NCBI GenBank assembly: GCA_964342465.1
Contig: CAYFFQ010000005.1
Location: 1 to 64,000, forward strand
Origin: MGIIb-Q1 sp964342465
GTDB taxonomy: Archaea > Thermoplasmatota > Poseidoniia > Poseidoniales > Thalassarchaeaceae
DNA length: 64,000 nucleotides
Direction: 5' to 3'
The notes under the pieces were generated by a model. The model ran no database searches. It saw nothing but the letters and a program-made list of their open reading frames with translations, and was not told the DNA's origin. The translations under genes were made by a program, and so were the position numbers. Below, piece by piece: positions 43,854 to 53,598 of the stretch (within the stretch, counting starts at the first letter, position 1; each line of letters opens with the position of its first letter).

Positions 43854-46823
43854 ATGATATGGAGTAAAAAACTGGCGGCGAGCGGATTAATAACATCAAT
43901 GTTGTTGATGAGCATTTTCGCCGGCTGTATAGGTGGAGAAGATGAGGTCGTGAACGACCCACTGAATGCGACGATGGTGACTCAGGAGCCGGTTGACGGT
44001 GCCGTCGACGGCAAGGTCATCTCGGTCAGTGCGATAGGTGGTGACGGGGACTACTCGTATGCTTGGAAACTTGACGGCGAGGTAGTGAACGAAACGAGTG
44101 CGAGACTGGTTCTGAATCAGTTGATTCCCATGACCCACACAGTCACAGTCACGGTGAGTGATGGGAGTGGGGAGGAGATAACTAAGAGTGTCATTTTCAC
44201 TTCGTTGGAGCCGAATTATGCTCCTGTAGTTGAGATTTCCATCATTGGCGTTGAATACTCAGGTATCGCTGTACAATACTCTGTCTCAGCCACCGACGCC
44301 AACGGTGATTCGCTCTCCTACCTCGTTGACTTCGGTGACGGCACGACTTCAACTGAGGAGAGTGGAATCCACATCTGGACCAGCGAAGGCGGCTACAATG
44401 TGACCGCCACCGTCACCGATGAACACGGTGCAATAGGTAGTGACAGTGCAACAATTCTGATAGCCACCAATCTTCCACCCACGGTGGAAGTGAATGTAGA
44501 ACCAGCCAGTGAGGGGAATCTGATGGCCATGCTCGATGAGCAGGTCAATCTCACTCTCACTGTCAGTGACCCTGAAGGTGGAGCAGTCACCCAGCATGTT
44601 GACTGGGGGGACGGCACAGCCGAGACTATTGCAACCGATTCTGCATCCCACGCCTACAATGAGGCAGGTGATTATCTCATCAACGTCACAGTCACCGATT
44701 CGCAGGGGATGGAGACTGTCTGGTCGACCTCCATCGAAGTTCTCGAGGACCTAACCGACAGTGACTTCTATTCCTACTACGAAGAGAACCTGCCAGACGA
44801 GGATGAGGTGCAATCGGAGTTGGACAGCGACGGCGACGGAACCGTCGACGATGCCGAACCAGCAGAATCCGAGGATGGCTACGACTGGCAATCCGATTTT
44901 GACCCCGATGGCGACGGAGAAGCCGACCACGACGAGGGAAACATCGATTCGTGGCAACTGAAAAATGAGGAAGGTGTTTCCGATGTTGCCCAGTCCAACG
45001 ACACCGCCGGAGGGGGAAGGAGCAGCCGTACTAACCACGACCCACTGGTGACCCCAGAGGACCATGTCGGTGAAAACGAGACAGACACCGAACTCCCCGA
45101 CAACAATCTGAGTGGGCAGGACGAGGTGATGAATGACCTCTTCAACGACACAGGAGACGAGATGGACAGGGCTGGCGATGACCCTGCTCTGACCGCCGAG
45201 CACTACGAGAACGCCATCAATGGCACTCACGCAGTGTGGTGGAACGAGACCTTCATGGATGACTTGGATGAAGATGGCACCAATGAATCATCATGCCAAC
45301 GGGCGACTGCGGTGATGTGGCGAGATGGCGACAATGACGGAAATCCCGAGCGGGCGATTCTCTATCGTGTGCGATTCTGCACTGCCGACAGGGATGGGGA
45401 TGGCACTCCTGATGTCTCTGTCTACGAAGTTGAAGCCCTGAACGCCACTGACCTGAACGACAATGGTACACCTGAGATAGTCGAAGCACTGCATCTTGTG
45501 GTCGTAACCTGGCAGAACGGAACCACCACCGACACCAACACCTATCTCATCGCCGCAGCGGCAGTTGACTTGGACGAAGATGGGAACCTTGAGCGCTTAC
45601 TCGTAGCTGGGGCCGAGATTCGTCATGTGGACCTCAATGGAGATGGAGTCTCTGAAGGCAGTCACATGGTCTACGGAATCATCGCCGCTGCCGATTCAAA
45701 CGACGACGGAACACCGGAGGAGGCCATCGTCCTGGTCGTGACTTCGATTTCCCTCGACCTAGATGGAGATGGAAATGTCAACCACTCAGCCACTTGGGGG
45801 CAGATAGTTCACACCCAAGACCGAAACTGGGACGGCCAGGTCGACCGCTTCCGAGCCGCTCAATTCGGTGAGGAGAAGTTCGACAACAATTCGGATGGAG
45901 TACAAGACACCAAGTCGGCAATGTGGTTGGGTGTGGGAATAACCGACCGCAACTTCGACGGCACTGAGGACAAGGTGGTCATGGCAATCGGTGCAGAACA
46001 CGAGGATGATGCCGACGGTGATGGTCTCTCCGAGACCAAGCAACACTACTTCTTCGCTACCACCGTGAAGGACCTCAACGCGGATGGCAACCCAGAACAC
46101 ATCTGGTATCTCACTTACTCATCGGAGGGGAGGGACCTCGACGACGACGGCGATTGGGATTTCATGAACGAGACCGCCGCCGGAGCGGAGGTCAGAGATT
46201 GGAACAGCGACGGCAATCTCGACTATTACGGAGCCATCAGAATCTATGCACAGAAGCGTGACCAACAGGCCAACGGATGGAACTCGGAGACGACTGCGAC
46301 ATGGATTCTACAGCAGTGGGATTTGGGAAGCAACGGCAATATCAATGTCATTCACGCGGTAGCCGTCTTTCAAGTCCACTGGGACAACAACAGCGATGGT
46401 GCGTGGGATACAGAATGGACCAGAGTAAATGTCTGGCACGGAATCGACTTCAATGGAGATGGTCATTACGAAAGAGCTGTTTATGTAGGGATAGTCAACC
46501 ACCGCTCGGACGACAATGCTGATGGCAATATCGAGTGGCAATTGTCGGACATGACCGTCCACACACGGAACACGACCATTCTAGGCCATGTCAACCATGA
46601 ATACTACTTCCACCTGAGAGAGGCCAAGGGGAATATCTCCACACAGGGGGTCGCCCAATACGAGAACACCACACTTGTCGCATACGAGACATGGGACACT
46701 CCCAATCGAAGTGAGACACACGCGCTGGTGATAATCTCAGACAGTTTTGACTGGGACCGTGATGGGGTCAAGGATGTGGAGACCGTCCATGTCCTCTACG
46801 ACAACAGACAGGGCCAACCGTGA
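43854..46823 (+). CDS. Secreted lipoprotein with PKD domains and Asp-rich repeats, 989 aa
   Basis: The N-terminus has a lipoprotein signal (GLITSMLLMSIFAGC; Cys ~25). Two or three PKD-type beta domains follow (~40-300: FDFGDG-like YLVDFGDGTTSTEE and HVDWGDGTAETIA). From ~325 on, the chain is built of short acidic motifs (DSDGDGTVDDAEP, DLDGDGNVNHS, DRNFDGTEDK, DFNGDGHYER) resembling calcium-binding thrombospondin-3/dockerin or integrin-like FG-GAP repeats. The acidic repeats suggest Ca-dependent stiffness, as in other marine archaeal surface proteins. The subtilase gene starts 100 bp later, so a shared extracellular role is likely. Confidence 0.85.
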   Translation: MIWSKKLAASGLITSMLLMSIFAGCIGGEDEVVNDPLNATMVTQEPVDGAVDGKVISVSAIGGDGDYSYAWKLDGEVVNETSARLVLNQLIPMTHTVTVTVSDGSGEEITKSVIFTSLEPNYAPVVEISIIGVEYSGIAVQYSVSATDANGDSLSYLVDFGDGTTSTEESGIHIWTSEGGYNVTATVTDEHGAIGSDSATILIATNLPPTVEVNVEPASEGNLMAMLDEQVNLTLTVSDPEGGAVTQHVDWGDGTAETIATDSASHAYNEAGDYLINVTVTDSQGMETVWSTSIEVLEDLTDSDFYSYYEENLPDEDEVQSELDSDGDGTVDDAEPAESEDGYDWQSDFDPDGDGEADHDEGNIDSWQLKNEEGVSDVAQSNDTAGGGRSSRTNHDPLVTPEDHVGENETDTELPDNNLSGQDEVMNDLFNDTGDEMDRAGDDPALTAEHYENAINGTHAVWWNETFMDDLDEDGTNESSCQRATAVMWRDGDNDGNPERAILYRVRFCTADRDGDGTPDVSVYEVEALNATDLNDNGTPEIVEALHLVVVTWQNGTTTDTNTYLIAAAAVDLDEDGNLERLLVAGAEIRHVDLNGDGVSEGSHMVYGIIAAADSNDDGTPEEAIVLVVTSISLDLDGDGNVNHSATWGQIVHTQDRNWDGQVDRFRAAQFGEEKFDNNSDGVQDTKSAMWLGVGITDRNFDGTEDKVVMAIGAEHEDDADGDGLSETKQHYFFATTVKDLNADGNPEHIWYLTYSSEGRDLDDDGDWDFMNETAAGAEVRDWNSDGNLDYYGAIRIYAQKRDQQANGWNSETTATWILQQWDLGSNGNINVIHAVAVFQVHWDNNSDGAWDTEWTRVNVWHGIDFNGDGHYERAVYVGIVNHRSDDNADGNIEWQLSDMTVHTRNTTILGHVNHEYYFHLREAKGNISTQGVAQYENTTLVAYETWDTPNRSETHALVIISDSFDWDRDGVKDVETVHVLYDNRQGQP

Positions 46824-46923
46824 GTTGCACACCAGAATCAATCGCTCACCTCTCGCCACAACTCATCAACAGGTGGAACCTGGTGACGATAGTGCTATTT
46901 GGGAAGTTCAACCGTTAGAGGCC

Positions 46924-49900
46924 ATGCGGACACAACTCATAGTCACCCTCCTTCTCATGGCTCTGCTCGCTCCGCTCGCCTCGGTATTTGTTGAAAACGG
47001 CCCTCTTTCCCCCCCCATCGGCCCTTCGGCGGTTGGCGACTTGACGGATTCTTCCCCGTCTGACGGCTCGGTTGGCCCTTCAGCGGTTGGCGACTTGACG
47101 GATTCTTCCCCGTCTGACGGCTTGAAGGCATTGGGGGCTCGGCTCCAATATGGAGATGAGGATGCCCGACTCACCGCCCGATTCTCTCCTGCGGTTCAGG
47201 CTGCATTCTCGCGGGTGAGTGACCTGACGAGGTATACGGATGAGGAGAGGAGGGGGGTTGAGCAGTGGGTGGTGGTGAGTGAGACACCATTGGGTCTCCC
47301 GACTGGCCATCTTCCTGACACTTGGATTGTCGATGCCGACTGGGATGAGGGCGTACTCAAGTTCGCCGGTATGCAGGCTAGTGGCAAATTGGAAGTCGCA
47401 TATCCACTGGTTGGATGGGAGGCCGATGAGAAGTTGATTCCAAACGATACCAAGTTCGCTGACCAATGGCACCTGCGCAACACCGGGCAGACCAATGGTC
47501 TTGCAGGCGAGGATGTGAATCTCACCTCGGTATGGGATGACTACAGAGGAGCAGGGGTTCTCATCGGTGTGGTCGATGATGGCCTCGACTGGCAGCATCC
47601 AGACTTGGATGACCACTATGAGTCCACTCTCGATTACGATTTCTGTGACAATGATGGCGACCCGACGCCATCGAACTGGGATGCACATGGGACGGCGGCG
47701 GCAGGGGTGGCTGCGGCGGTCGGCAATAACAGCCTCGGAGTCTCTGGGGCCGCCCCCAACGCCAGTCTCGCAGGGCTGGAACTGATCTCCTGTTCGCTGG
47801 GTGACAGTAACGAAGCCGACGCTCTGAGCCACAATAGGCAGTTGATAGACATCTACTCCAATTCATGGGGGCCGGCTGACAACGGCTACACGTTGGAGGC
47901 TCCCGGCCCCCTCATGCTGGCCGCCTTCGAGGCTGATGCCTACCAAGGCAGAGGGGGGAAAGGAAACATCATCACCTGGGCCGCCGGCAACGGCTTGAGC
48001 AACAACGACAACTCAAACTATGACGGCTATGCAAACAACCGCTTCACTATCGCCGTCGGAGCGACGACTCACTTCGGAGACAATGCTTGGTATTCCGAGC
48101 CGGGCGACAATATTCTCGTCGTCGCTCCATCCGATGGTGATGGTGAAGGAATCACGACGACCGATATCGAGGGCTCTTCCGGTTATACCACCGGAGATTA
48201 CACCGACAACTTCGGAGGCACTTCCTCAGCGACACCACTGGTATCGGGGGTCATCGCCCTCATTCTCGAGGCGAATCAAAACCTGACATGGAGGGATGTT
48301 CAACACATTCTAGTCAACAGCGCGAGGGTCAACGACGCCAGCGACTGGTCATGGAACAGCAACGGGGCGGGACACGATGTCAGCCACAAATACGGATTCG
48401 GCGTCATCGACGCAGCCGCAGCGGTAGACCTTGCTCTGAACTGGTCCAATGTCGCAGCGGAATCCAATTTCACCAGCCAACTGCTCTCTCCTTCTCTATC
48501 AATTCCCGACAACAGCGGAGCAGCAGTAAGTGACAATGTGACCGTCGCCGCCGACCTGCAACTGGAATCTGTCGATGTCTTCGTCGACATCAACCACAAC
48601 AACCGCGGTGACCTAGAGGTCATCCTCACATCGCCATCAGGAACACAGTCATACCTCACGACTGCGCACAGCGACAGCAGCAACGACTACACCGATTGGC
48701 TATTCTCCACTGTCCATTTCTGGGATGAATCAAGCGTTGGTGAATGGACCCTGAGTCTCGAAGACAAGAGTAGTGGAACCACAGGAACCCTTGTGGATTG
48801 GCAACTTATCCTTCATGGCGTGGATGTCAACCGTGACAGCGATTCGGATTGGCTTCTCGACGATGATGAGGTGAACAACCACAGCACAGACCCACACGAC
48901 AATGACACCGACGATGACTTCCTTCTCGATGGGCTGGAAGTGTTGAACTACTCAACCGACCCGCTCGACCCTGACAGCGACGATGATGGTCTTCTCGACG
49001 GCGTGGAGGTTCTCATCAATGGCACCGACCCTCTCGACAATGATACTGATGATGACGGGATGAGTGACGGGTACGAAGTCACAATTTCACACTCAGACCC
49101 TCTGTTTCACGACAATGACAGCGATTCGGATGGGTGGTACTGGTTTGACGACTGTAACGACGACAACCCACTCATCAATCCGACTGCCAACGAGACTTTG
49201 AATGGGATAGACGATGATTGCGACCTCTACATAGATGAGGGATGGAATCAGACTGACAGTGACGGTGATGGATTGGCCGATTGGCCCGAATATCACCTGC
49301 ATGGGACCAACCCACATCTATGGGATAGTGATGGAGATGGGCTGTCTGATGGTGTTGAGGTCAATGAAAAGAATAGCAACCCTCTCGAATGGGATAATGA
49401 CACTGATGAAGATGGGTGGTATTGGTTCGAGGATTGTGATGACACAAACTTCTCCCTGAATCCAGGGCAGGAAGAACTGCTCGATGGAGTTGACAATGAC
49501 TGTGACGACAGCATCGACGAGGACTTTCAGGGGAGAGACAGTGACGGCGATGGTCTGTTTGACCTGACCGAGTACAATCAGGTCGGCTCCGACCCGTTCC
49601 ATAACGATACAGACCGCGACGGATTAACCGACGGCGATGAACTGCTGGTCACCCATACCGACCCATTGTCACCAGATTTGGACGAGGATGGCGACGGTTT
49701 CCGCTGGTTTGATGACTGTGACGACAACGACTCCATGCGTTCACCGGCCGGCATTGAAGTATGGAACTGGGTTGATGACGACTGTGATGGAGAAATTGAT
49801 GAGAACATCAACCGCAGCGCTCACATCAAGTTGGTCGGAAGCGGTGCGCTCGCCAACATCTCAGAACTACCGTCCGGCGACCCGTCACTCGACTATTTCG

Positions 49901-50454
49901 TCATCGACAGTAATGGCACTGATTTTTCGGTGACCCTTGTTCTTGAGGGGGTAGGATTCACGATTGACGAACTACTCGCCAACTCAAGTGTGGTATGGCA
50001 GGAGACGAACTCTCTGACCGGTGTTCTCCACTTCCAAGACACCCTCATATTCACCAGGGAGGGTGTGGACTGTGGCAAAGAAATGTACAATTCCTTGGAG
50101 GCGAATGTCTGTGATGAGCACAACACCACCATCTCAGGGTGGGATGTCACGGTTGTGCTGGGTGATGGGGATGAGACAGTCATGATGGGTTTCTCATACA
50201 CCTATTCGATTTGGAATCCGCCTGAAGCGGATAACTCAGCCTCTCCAGAAGATGCTGAGAACGATGGGGGGAAAAGCGAGGAAGGTGGGTCCAACTCAGA
50301 ATTGGGGGGCTTTGAGGTGACATCGGTGGTGATGGTTCTCGCCGGAGTTCTCGCCCTCTCTCTACTCCTGCTGCTGGTGACTATGCGAAGGAAGCCACCG
50401 ATGGGGCCGCCGGAACTCATCATGCCCGACCTCTACGGCGGCCAGAAATGGTAA
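46924..50454 (+). CDS. Subtilisin-like serine protease with P-domain and MopE-type metal repeats, 1176 aa
   Basis: The start at 46924 gives a signal peptide (RTQLIVTLLLMALLAPLAS); the frame upstream overlaps the lipoprotein gene. A tandem 18-residue repeat (PSAVGDLTDSSPSDG, x2) precedes a propeptide. The S8 catalytic triad is Asp218 (GVVDDGLDW), His255 (AHGTAAAGVAAA) and Ser434 (GGTSSATPLVSG). A kexin-like P-domain follows (SVGEWTLSLEDKSSGT). Then come thrombospondin-3-like Asp repeats and three MopE-type motifs (WFDDCNDDNPLINP, WFEDCDDTNFSLNP, WFDDCDDNDSMRSP, each ending DxDCDxxIDE). A C-terminal membrane helix and RRK anchor close it. It is a cell-bound extracellular proteinase. Confidence 0.93.
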   Translation: MRTQLIVTLLLMALLAPLASVFVENGPLSPPIGPSAVGDLTDSSPSDGSVGPSAVGDLTDSSPSDGLKALGARLQYGDEDARLTARFSPAVQAAFSRVSDLTRYTDEERRGVEQWVVVSETPLGLPTGHLPDTWIVDADWDEGVLKFAGMQASGKLEVAYPLVGWEADEKLIPNDTKFADQWHLRNTGQTNGLAGEDVNLTSVWDDYRGAGVLIGVVDDGLDWQHPDLDDHYESTLDYDFCDNDGDPTPSNWDAHGTAAAGVAAAVGNNSLGVSGAAPNASLAGLELISCSLGDSNEADALSHNRQLIDIYSNSWGPADNGYTLEAPGPLMLAAFEADAYQGRGGKGNIITWAAGNGLSNNDNSNYDGYANNRFTIAVGATTHFGDNAWYSEPGDNILVVAPSDGDGEGITTTDIEGSSGYTTGDYTDNFGGTSSATPLVSGVIALILEANQNLTWRDVQHILVNSARVNDASDWSWNSNGAGHDVSHKYGFGVIDAAAAVDLALNWSNVAAESNFTSQLLSPSLSIPDNSGAAVSDNVTVAADLQLESVDVFVDINHNNRGDLEVILTSPSGTQSYLTTAHSDSSNDYTDWLFSTVHFWDESSVGEWTLSLEDKSSGTTGTLVDWQLILHGVDVNRDSDSDWLLDDDEVNNHSTDPHDNDTDDDFLLDGLEVLNYSTDPLDPDSDDDGLLDGVEVLINGTDPLDNDTDDDGMSDGYEVTISHSDPLFHDNDSDSDGWYWFDDCNDDNPLINPTANETLNGIDDDCDLYIDEGWNQTDSDGDGLADWPEYHLHGTNPHLWDSDGDGLSDGVEVNEKNSNPLEWDNDTDEDGWYWFEDCDDTNFSLNPGQEELLDGVDNDCDDSIDEDFQGRDSDGDGLFDLTEYNQVGSDPFHNDTDRDGLTDGDELLVTHTDPLSPDLDEDGDGFRWFDDCDDNDSMRSPAGIEVWNWVDDDCDGEIDENINRSAHIKLVGSGALANISELPSGDPSLDYFVIDSNGTDFSVTLVLEGVGFTIDELLANSSVVWQETNSLTGVLHFQDTLIFTREGVDCGKEMYNSLEANVCDEHNTTISGWDVTVVLGDGDETVMMGFSYTYSIWNPPEADNSASPEDAENDGGKSEEGGSNSELGGFEVTSVVMVLAGVLALSLLLLLVTMRRKPPMGPPELIMPDLYGGQKW

Positions 50455-50613
50455 GCCGAATGAGTCTGATGGGGTGACTCATCTCCACTCGATGATGCAA
50501 AACATCATCCTCATCGAGTCGATGAATCAGGTTGGGCGACCCCGGTTTCTGACCACTATCTATCGACAAGCATACTCACCAACTAACTCAACGTTGTCAT
50601 CGGTGAACACGAG

Positions 50614-50928
50614 TCAGAAGATGGAGTCGCCGAAGAGCAGTGTAAAGGCAGTACCAGCGATTACGACAATAACTGATATTCCGAGGAGTACCCAAGTGAT
50701 GACTTCGGTTAGTTGTTCACTGGATGCAGCTTCTGCCGGAGTCTGGTCCAGCCTGCGGTCTCCCTTCGCTGACCGCATCGCCGCCGCTATCTCAGGAGTC
50801 AAAGCAGTAGAGTCGGATTTTTCACGCAGCCTTGTGAGCGACTCATCACCGATCATTTCGGCGAGTTTAGCCTCGACTTCCGACCTCTCAACGGCCGAGT
50901 CTTCAGGAGTCCATCCGTGTTCATCCAC
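50614..50928 (-). CDS. Small tail-anchored membrane protein, 104 aa
   Basis: A soluble, charged N-terminal ~80 residues (SEVEAKLAEMIGDESLTRLREK) is followed by one C-terminal membrane helix (VITWVLLGISVIVVIAGTAFTLLFG). No signal peptide is present, so it would be tail-anchored with the bulk in the cytosol. The gene lies between the subtilase (convergent) and the carboxypeptidase-like gene. Family unknown; sequence character supports a real protein. Confidence 0.6.
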   Translation of the reverse strand: MDEHGWTPEDSAVERSEVEAKLAEMIGDESLTRLREKSDSTALTPEIAAAMRSAKGDRRLDQTPAEAASSEQLTEVITWVLLGISVIVVIAGTAFTLLFGDSIF

Positions 50929-51007
50929 GCCTCTCCCCCCACATGACCGTCACTCGTTGAGGTATTCAAGGTTCACGCCGGCATGTGTCCACATGGATAT
51001 TGGAAAC

Positions 51008-52834
51008 TCACTGTTCCTCTTCGGAATCCTCTTCCTCGCTCGCCGCCGCAACCATCTCTCCGCTGTTGCTCACCCAGCCGCGTTGCCATTCGGCATCAAT
51101 GTCGCCTCCCTGCCATTCACCCTCGATGGAGATTTCATCCACCTCTTTCTCATCCCGCCATGGCGGTTCCTTCATCGACCCACTCACTATCAGGCGATTG
51201 TGGTCATCCAACTGACTCTTCACCAGCCTCACCCCCCGGCTAATCGGAAGCAGGTGACATACCGGAGTTCCTGCCGTCACCCGCGGATTGGTGGCAGAGC
51301 AGATGATGAGGCCCTTCTCCGGCGAGAGGATGTCCGCAGAAACACCCGGTTTCTGAGGGTCGACTATCCTGCCGATGACATCGCCCTTCTCCACAAAGGA
51401 CCCGGCTGAGACGAACATGTCGATGAGACCACCCTCTTCTGCCCTCACCCATGTAGAGCCGGAAGCGAGGAGCCGGAATCGCGGGCGACTAGGATACCCT
51501 GGAACCACCTTGAATGAGCGGAGGATGTTGAGCACCCCGTGTACCGCAACCTTGACCGCTTCATGGTCTGTCATGTTGGCCCCACCACCCTCATAGGTCA
51601 GAGCACCGACTCCCTCCTCGGCGGCGTTCCTCCTGAGTGTCCCTCGTGGACCCTTGGAGTCGAGTATCACCTCCACACCAAACGCTCTCGCCAGACGATT
51701 TGACTCGCTGTGCGCCAGATTTGCTCTCACCTGTGGTAGGTTCGTCCTCCCACGCGCCGCGCAGTGCAGGTCTATCAGATAGTCAGAGGAGATGATGAGG
51801 GATTCCCAAATCTTGTCTGCCACCCGACTCGTGGTGCTACCGTCAGGAGACCCTGGGAAATTGCGATTGAGGTCCCTTCCATCGGGAAAATACCTCTTTC
51901 TGTTGCGAAATCCGGGTGGATTGAGGACCGGCACGACGCGAACCGTGCCGGCCATCGTGGTCGGGTCGAGTGGGCGGCCAGCTGCGGTGAGGGATTCCTG
52001 TAGCAGCATGCTGCATGCAAGCGGGCCGACCAGTTCGTCGCCATGGACGGCTCCGGTGATGGTGACCACCGGCCCCGGTCTAGCACCGTGAATCACGGTG
52101 ACTGGGGTCTTCCAGTCGTCTCCGAGGCTGACATCGAGAAGAGGCAGGGAAATCTTGCGAATGGTCCCCGGCTTGATTCTCTTCTTGAGGATTCGATGTT
52201 GTCTAGCGCCGCCGGCCCTGTCCCAGTTGCGGCGGCGGCGCTTCGCCTGAGAGAGCGACTGCTCAATCTTGTCGCGCCGCTCCTGAGGAATCTGATTGCT
52301 GACCTTCATGGTGGTTTTCCGCACGGTTTCTTTATCGTCGTCCATCTTTTCTTCGTTTGGCTCATCTTGGATTGCAGCCGGACTACTCTTTTTCGCCGCC
52401 TTGGGCTTCGCTTTGGCACTTGGTTTGGCCTTTGATTTGGCTTTCGGTTTTTCTTCGCCTGTCCGGTTGTTGGGCTTCGCTTTGGCACTTGGTTTGGTCT
52501 TTGATTTGGCTTTCGGTTTTTCTTCGCCTGTCCGGTTGTTGCCTTTCACTTCGGCACTTGGTTTGGCCTTCGGCTTGGCCGCATCGGTAGGGTTGGCTCC
52601 CTTCATTTCAGTCACCGCTTTGGCCTTCGGTTTTGCCTTCGGTTTTGCCTTCGGCTTGGCCGCATCGGTAGGGTTGGCTCCCTTCTTTTCAGTCACCGCT
52701 TTGGCCTTCAGTTTGCTCTCGGCATTCGGAACTGGGTTCTTGAAGACCTCTTCCGTGCTCTCCACCCTATCCTTTGGAGGTGAGGTTTCGCCCGACTTCT
52801 TGTAGTCACCAACTTCCTCCTCAGCAGCAACCAT
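51008..52834 (-). CDS. Zinc carboxypeptidase-like (AstE/AspA) protein with Lys-Ala repeat N-terminus
   Basis: About 608 aa from the ATG at 52834 (AGGTG eight bases upstream; an alternative start is at 52888). Residues ~25-190 are lysine/alanine/proline repeats (KPKAKPKAK, with GANPTDAAK and NNRTGEEKP units). The C-terminal ~330 residues are a succinylglutamate desuccinylase/aspartoacylase domain of the M14-like zinc hydrolases: VTITGAVHGDELVG (zinc His and Glu, ~262), DGRDLNRNFPGS and DYLIDLHCAARG (zinc His). A biotinyl/lipoyl-like beta-barrel follows (GSFVEKGDVIGRIVDP). The basic tail could bind nucleic acid or the cell surface. It uses an unusual acyl-hydrolase substrate, unknown. Confidence 0.85.
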   Translation of the reverse strand: MVAAEEEVGDYKKSGETSPPKDRVESTEEVFKNPVPNAESKLKAKAVTEKKGANPTDAAKPKAKPKAKPKAKAVTEMKGANPTDAAKPKAKPSAEVKGNNRTGEEKPKAKSKTKPSAKAKPNNRTGEEKPKAKSKAKPSAKAKPKAAKKSSPAAIQDEPNEEKMDDDKETVRKTTMKVSNQIPQERRDKIEQSLSQAKRRRRNWDRAGGARQHRILKKRIKPGTIRKISLPLLDVSLGDDWKTPVTVIHGARPGPVVTITGAVHGDELVGPLACSMLLQESLTAAGRPLDPTTMAGTVRVVPVLNPPGFRNRKRYFPDGRDLNRNFPGSPDGSTTSRVADKIWESLIISSDYLIDLHCAARGRTNLPQVRANLAHSESNRLARAFGVEVILDSKGPRGTLRRNAAEEGVGALTYEGGGANMTDHEAVKVAVHGVLNILRSFKVVPGYPSRPRFRLLASGSTWVRAEEGGLIDMFVSAGSFVEKGDVIGRIVDPQKPGVSADILSPEKGLIICSATNPRVTAGTPVCHLLPISRGVRLVKSQLDDHNRLIVSGSMKEPPWRDEKEVDEISIEGEWQGGDIDAEWQRGWVSNSGEMVAAASEEEDSEEEQ

Positions 52835-52932
52835 TCTCGGACACCTGAGGCAAAGCAGCTTCGCCAGTAGAGTCGGTGAGCCCGTCAATCAAAAAGTCGC
52901 CGCTTCAATTCTCAACTGAATTGCATGTTTTT

Positions 52933-53244
52933 TCACGGTTGGCCCATCGCTTCAGCCACCGGTATGAATTCGGCCTTCGCTTTGGCCGCATCGGTGGGGT
53001 TGGCTCCCTCCGATTTTGCCTTCGTTCCAGCCTTCGGTTGGCCCATCGCTTCAGCCACCGGTTTGAACTCGGCCTTCGCTTTGGCCGCATCGGTGGGGTT
53101 GGCTCCCTCCGATTTTGCCTTCGTTCCAGCCTTCGGTTGGCCCATCGCTTCAGCCACCGGTTTGAACTCGGCCTTCGCTTTGGCCGCATCGGTGGGGTTG
53201 GCTCCCTCCGATTTTGCCTTCGTTCCAGCCTTCGGTTGGCCCAC
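52933..53244 (-). CDS. ORF of three 33-aa repeats upstream of the carboxypeptidase-like gene
   Basis: A 99-bp unit is repeated three times almost perfectly (unit boundary GGCCCAT at 52941, 53040, 53139). On the minus strand it reads as repeats of MGQPKAGTKAKSEGANPTDA. The segment GANPTDAAK is shared with the repeat region of the gene just downstream, but in another frame and after a TGA stop. The only start is a GTG at 53244 with an in-frame stop close upstream. It may be a detached, non-expressed piece of the same gene or a small separate protein. CAATTC/GAATTG at ~52912-52924 forms a small palindrome between them. Confidence 0.4.
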   Translation of the reverse strand: MGQPKAGTKAKSEGANPTDAAKAKAEFKPVAEAMGQPKAGTKAKSEGANPTDAAKAKAEFKPVAEAMGQPKAGTKAKSEGANPTDAAKAKAEFIPVAEAMGQP

Positions 53245-53350
53245 CGCTTCGACGATGAATCACAAAGTTCGACTCGTATGCTGATATCTCACTCACCCTT
53301 CCCATCAGCGTCGGGAATCTCAGTGCTTTTTACAGAAGAAATGGTGGTGA

Positions 53351-53478
53351 GTTGCGCCAATCGGCCGTCAATTAGGAGATTTTCTCCGTGGGACCACGAA
53401 CTATGAAGACATGAGTGCCTCGAATCGGCCGTCAATTCGGAGATTTTCTCCGTGGAACCACAAACTGCGAAGACATCA
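53351..53478. repeat. 64-bp tandem repeat, two copies, each with a small hairpin
   Basis: AATCGGCCGTCAATT starts at 53359 and 53423, 64 bp apart, and the similarity covers the whole unit. Each copy contains the perfect hairpin GGAGATTTTCTCC. The third unit (from ~53479) is decayed. The array lies upstream of the thioesterase gene, whose start is 53599. Otherwise 53245-53598 shows no gene that I can support. Confidence 0.65.
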
Positions 53479-53598
53479 GTTCCACGAATTCAGCATCCTC
53501 TCACGAGGTGTCCGTGTGGGAAGAGGGTAAACAGAAGTGTGTGTGCATCCTCTGTTGAGGATTATTTGGCATTTCTCTCTCCAACAGGCGCAAGAGAG

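Noticed and set aside
44751..45494. Antisense frames opposite the PKD lipoprotein
   Set aside because: Shadow frames produced by GAY/GGY codon bias of the Asp-rich repeats.
46747..46923. Longer start for the subtilase
   Set aside because: It overlaps the lipoprotein gene end and places the signal peptide 60 residues inside the protein.
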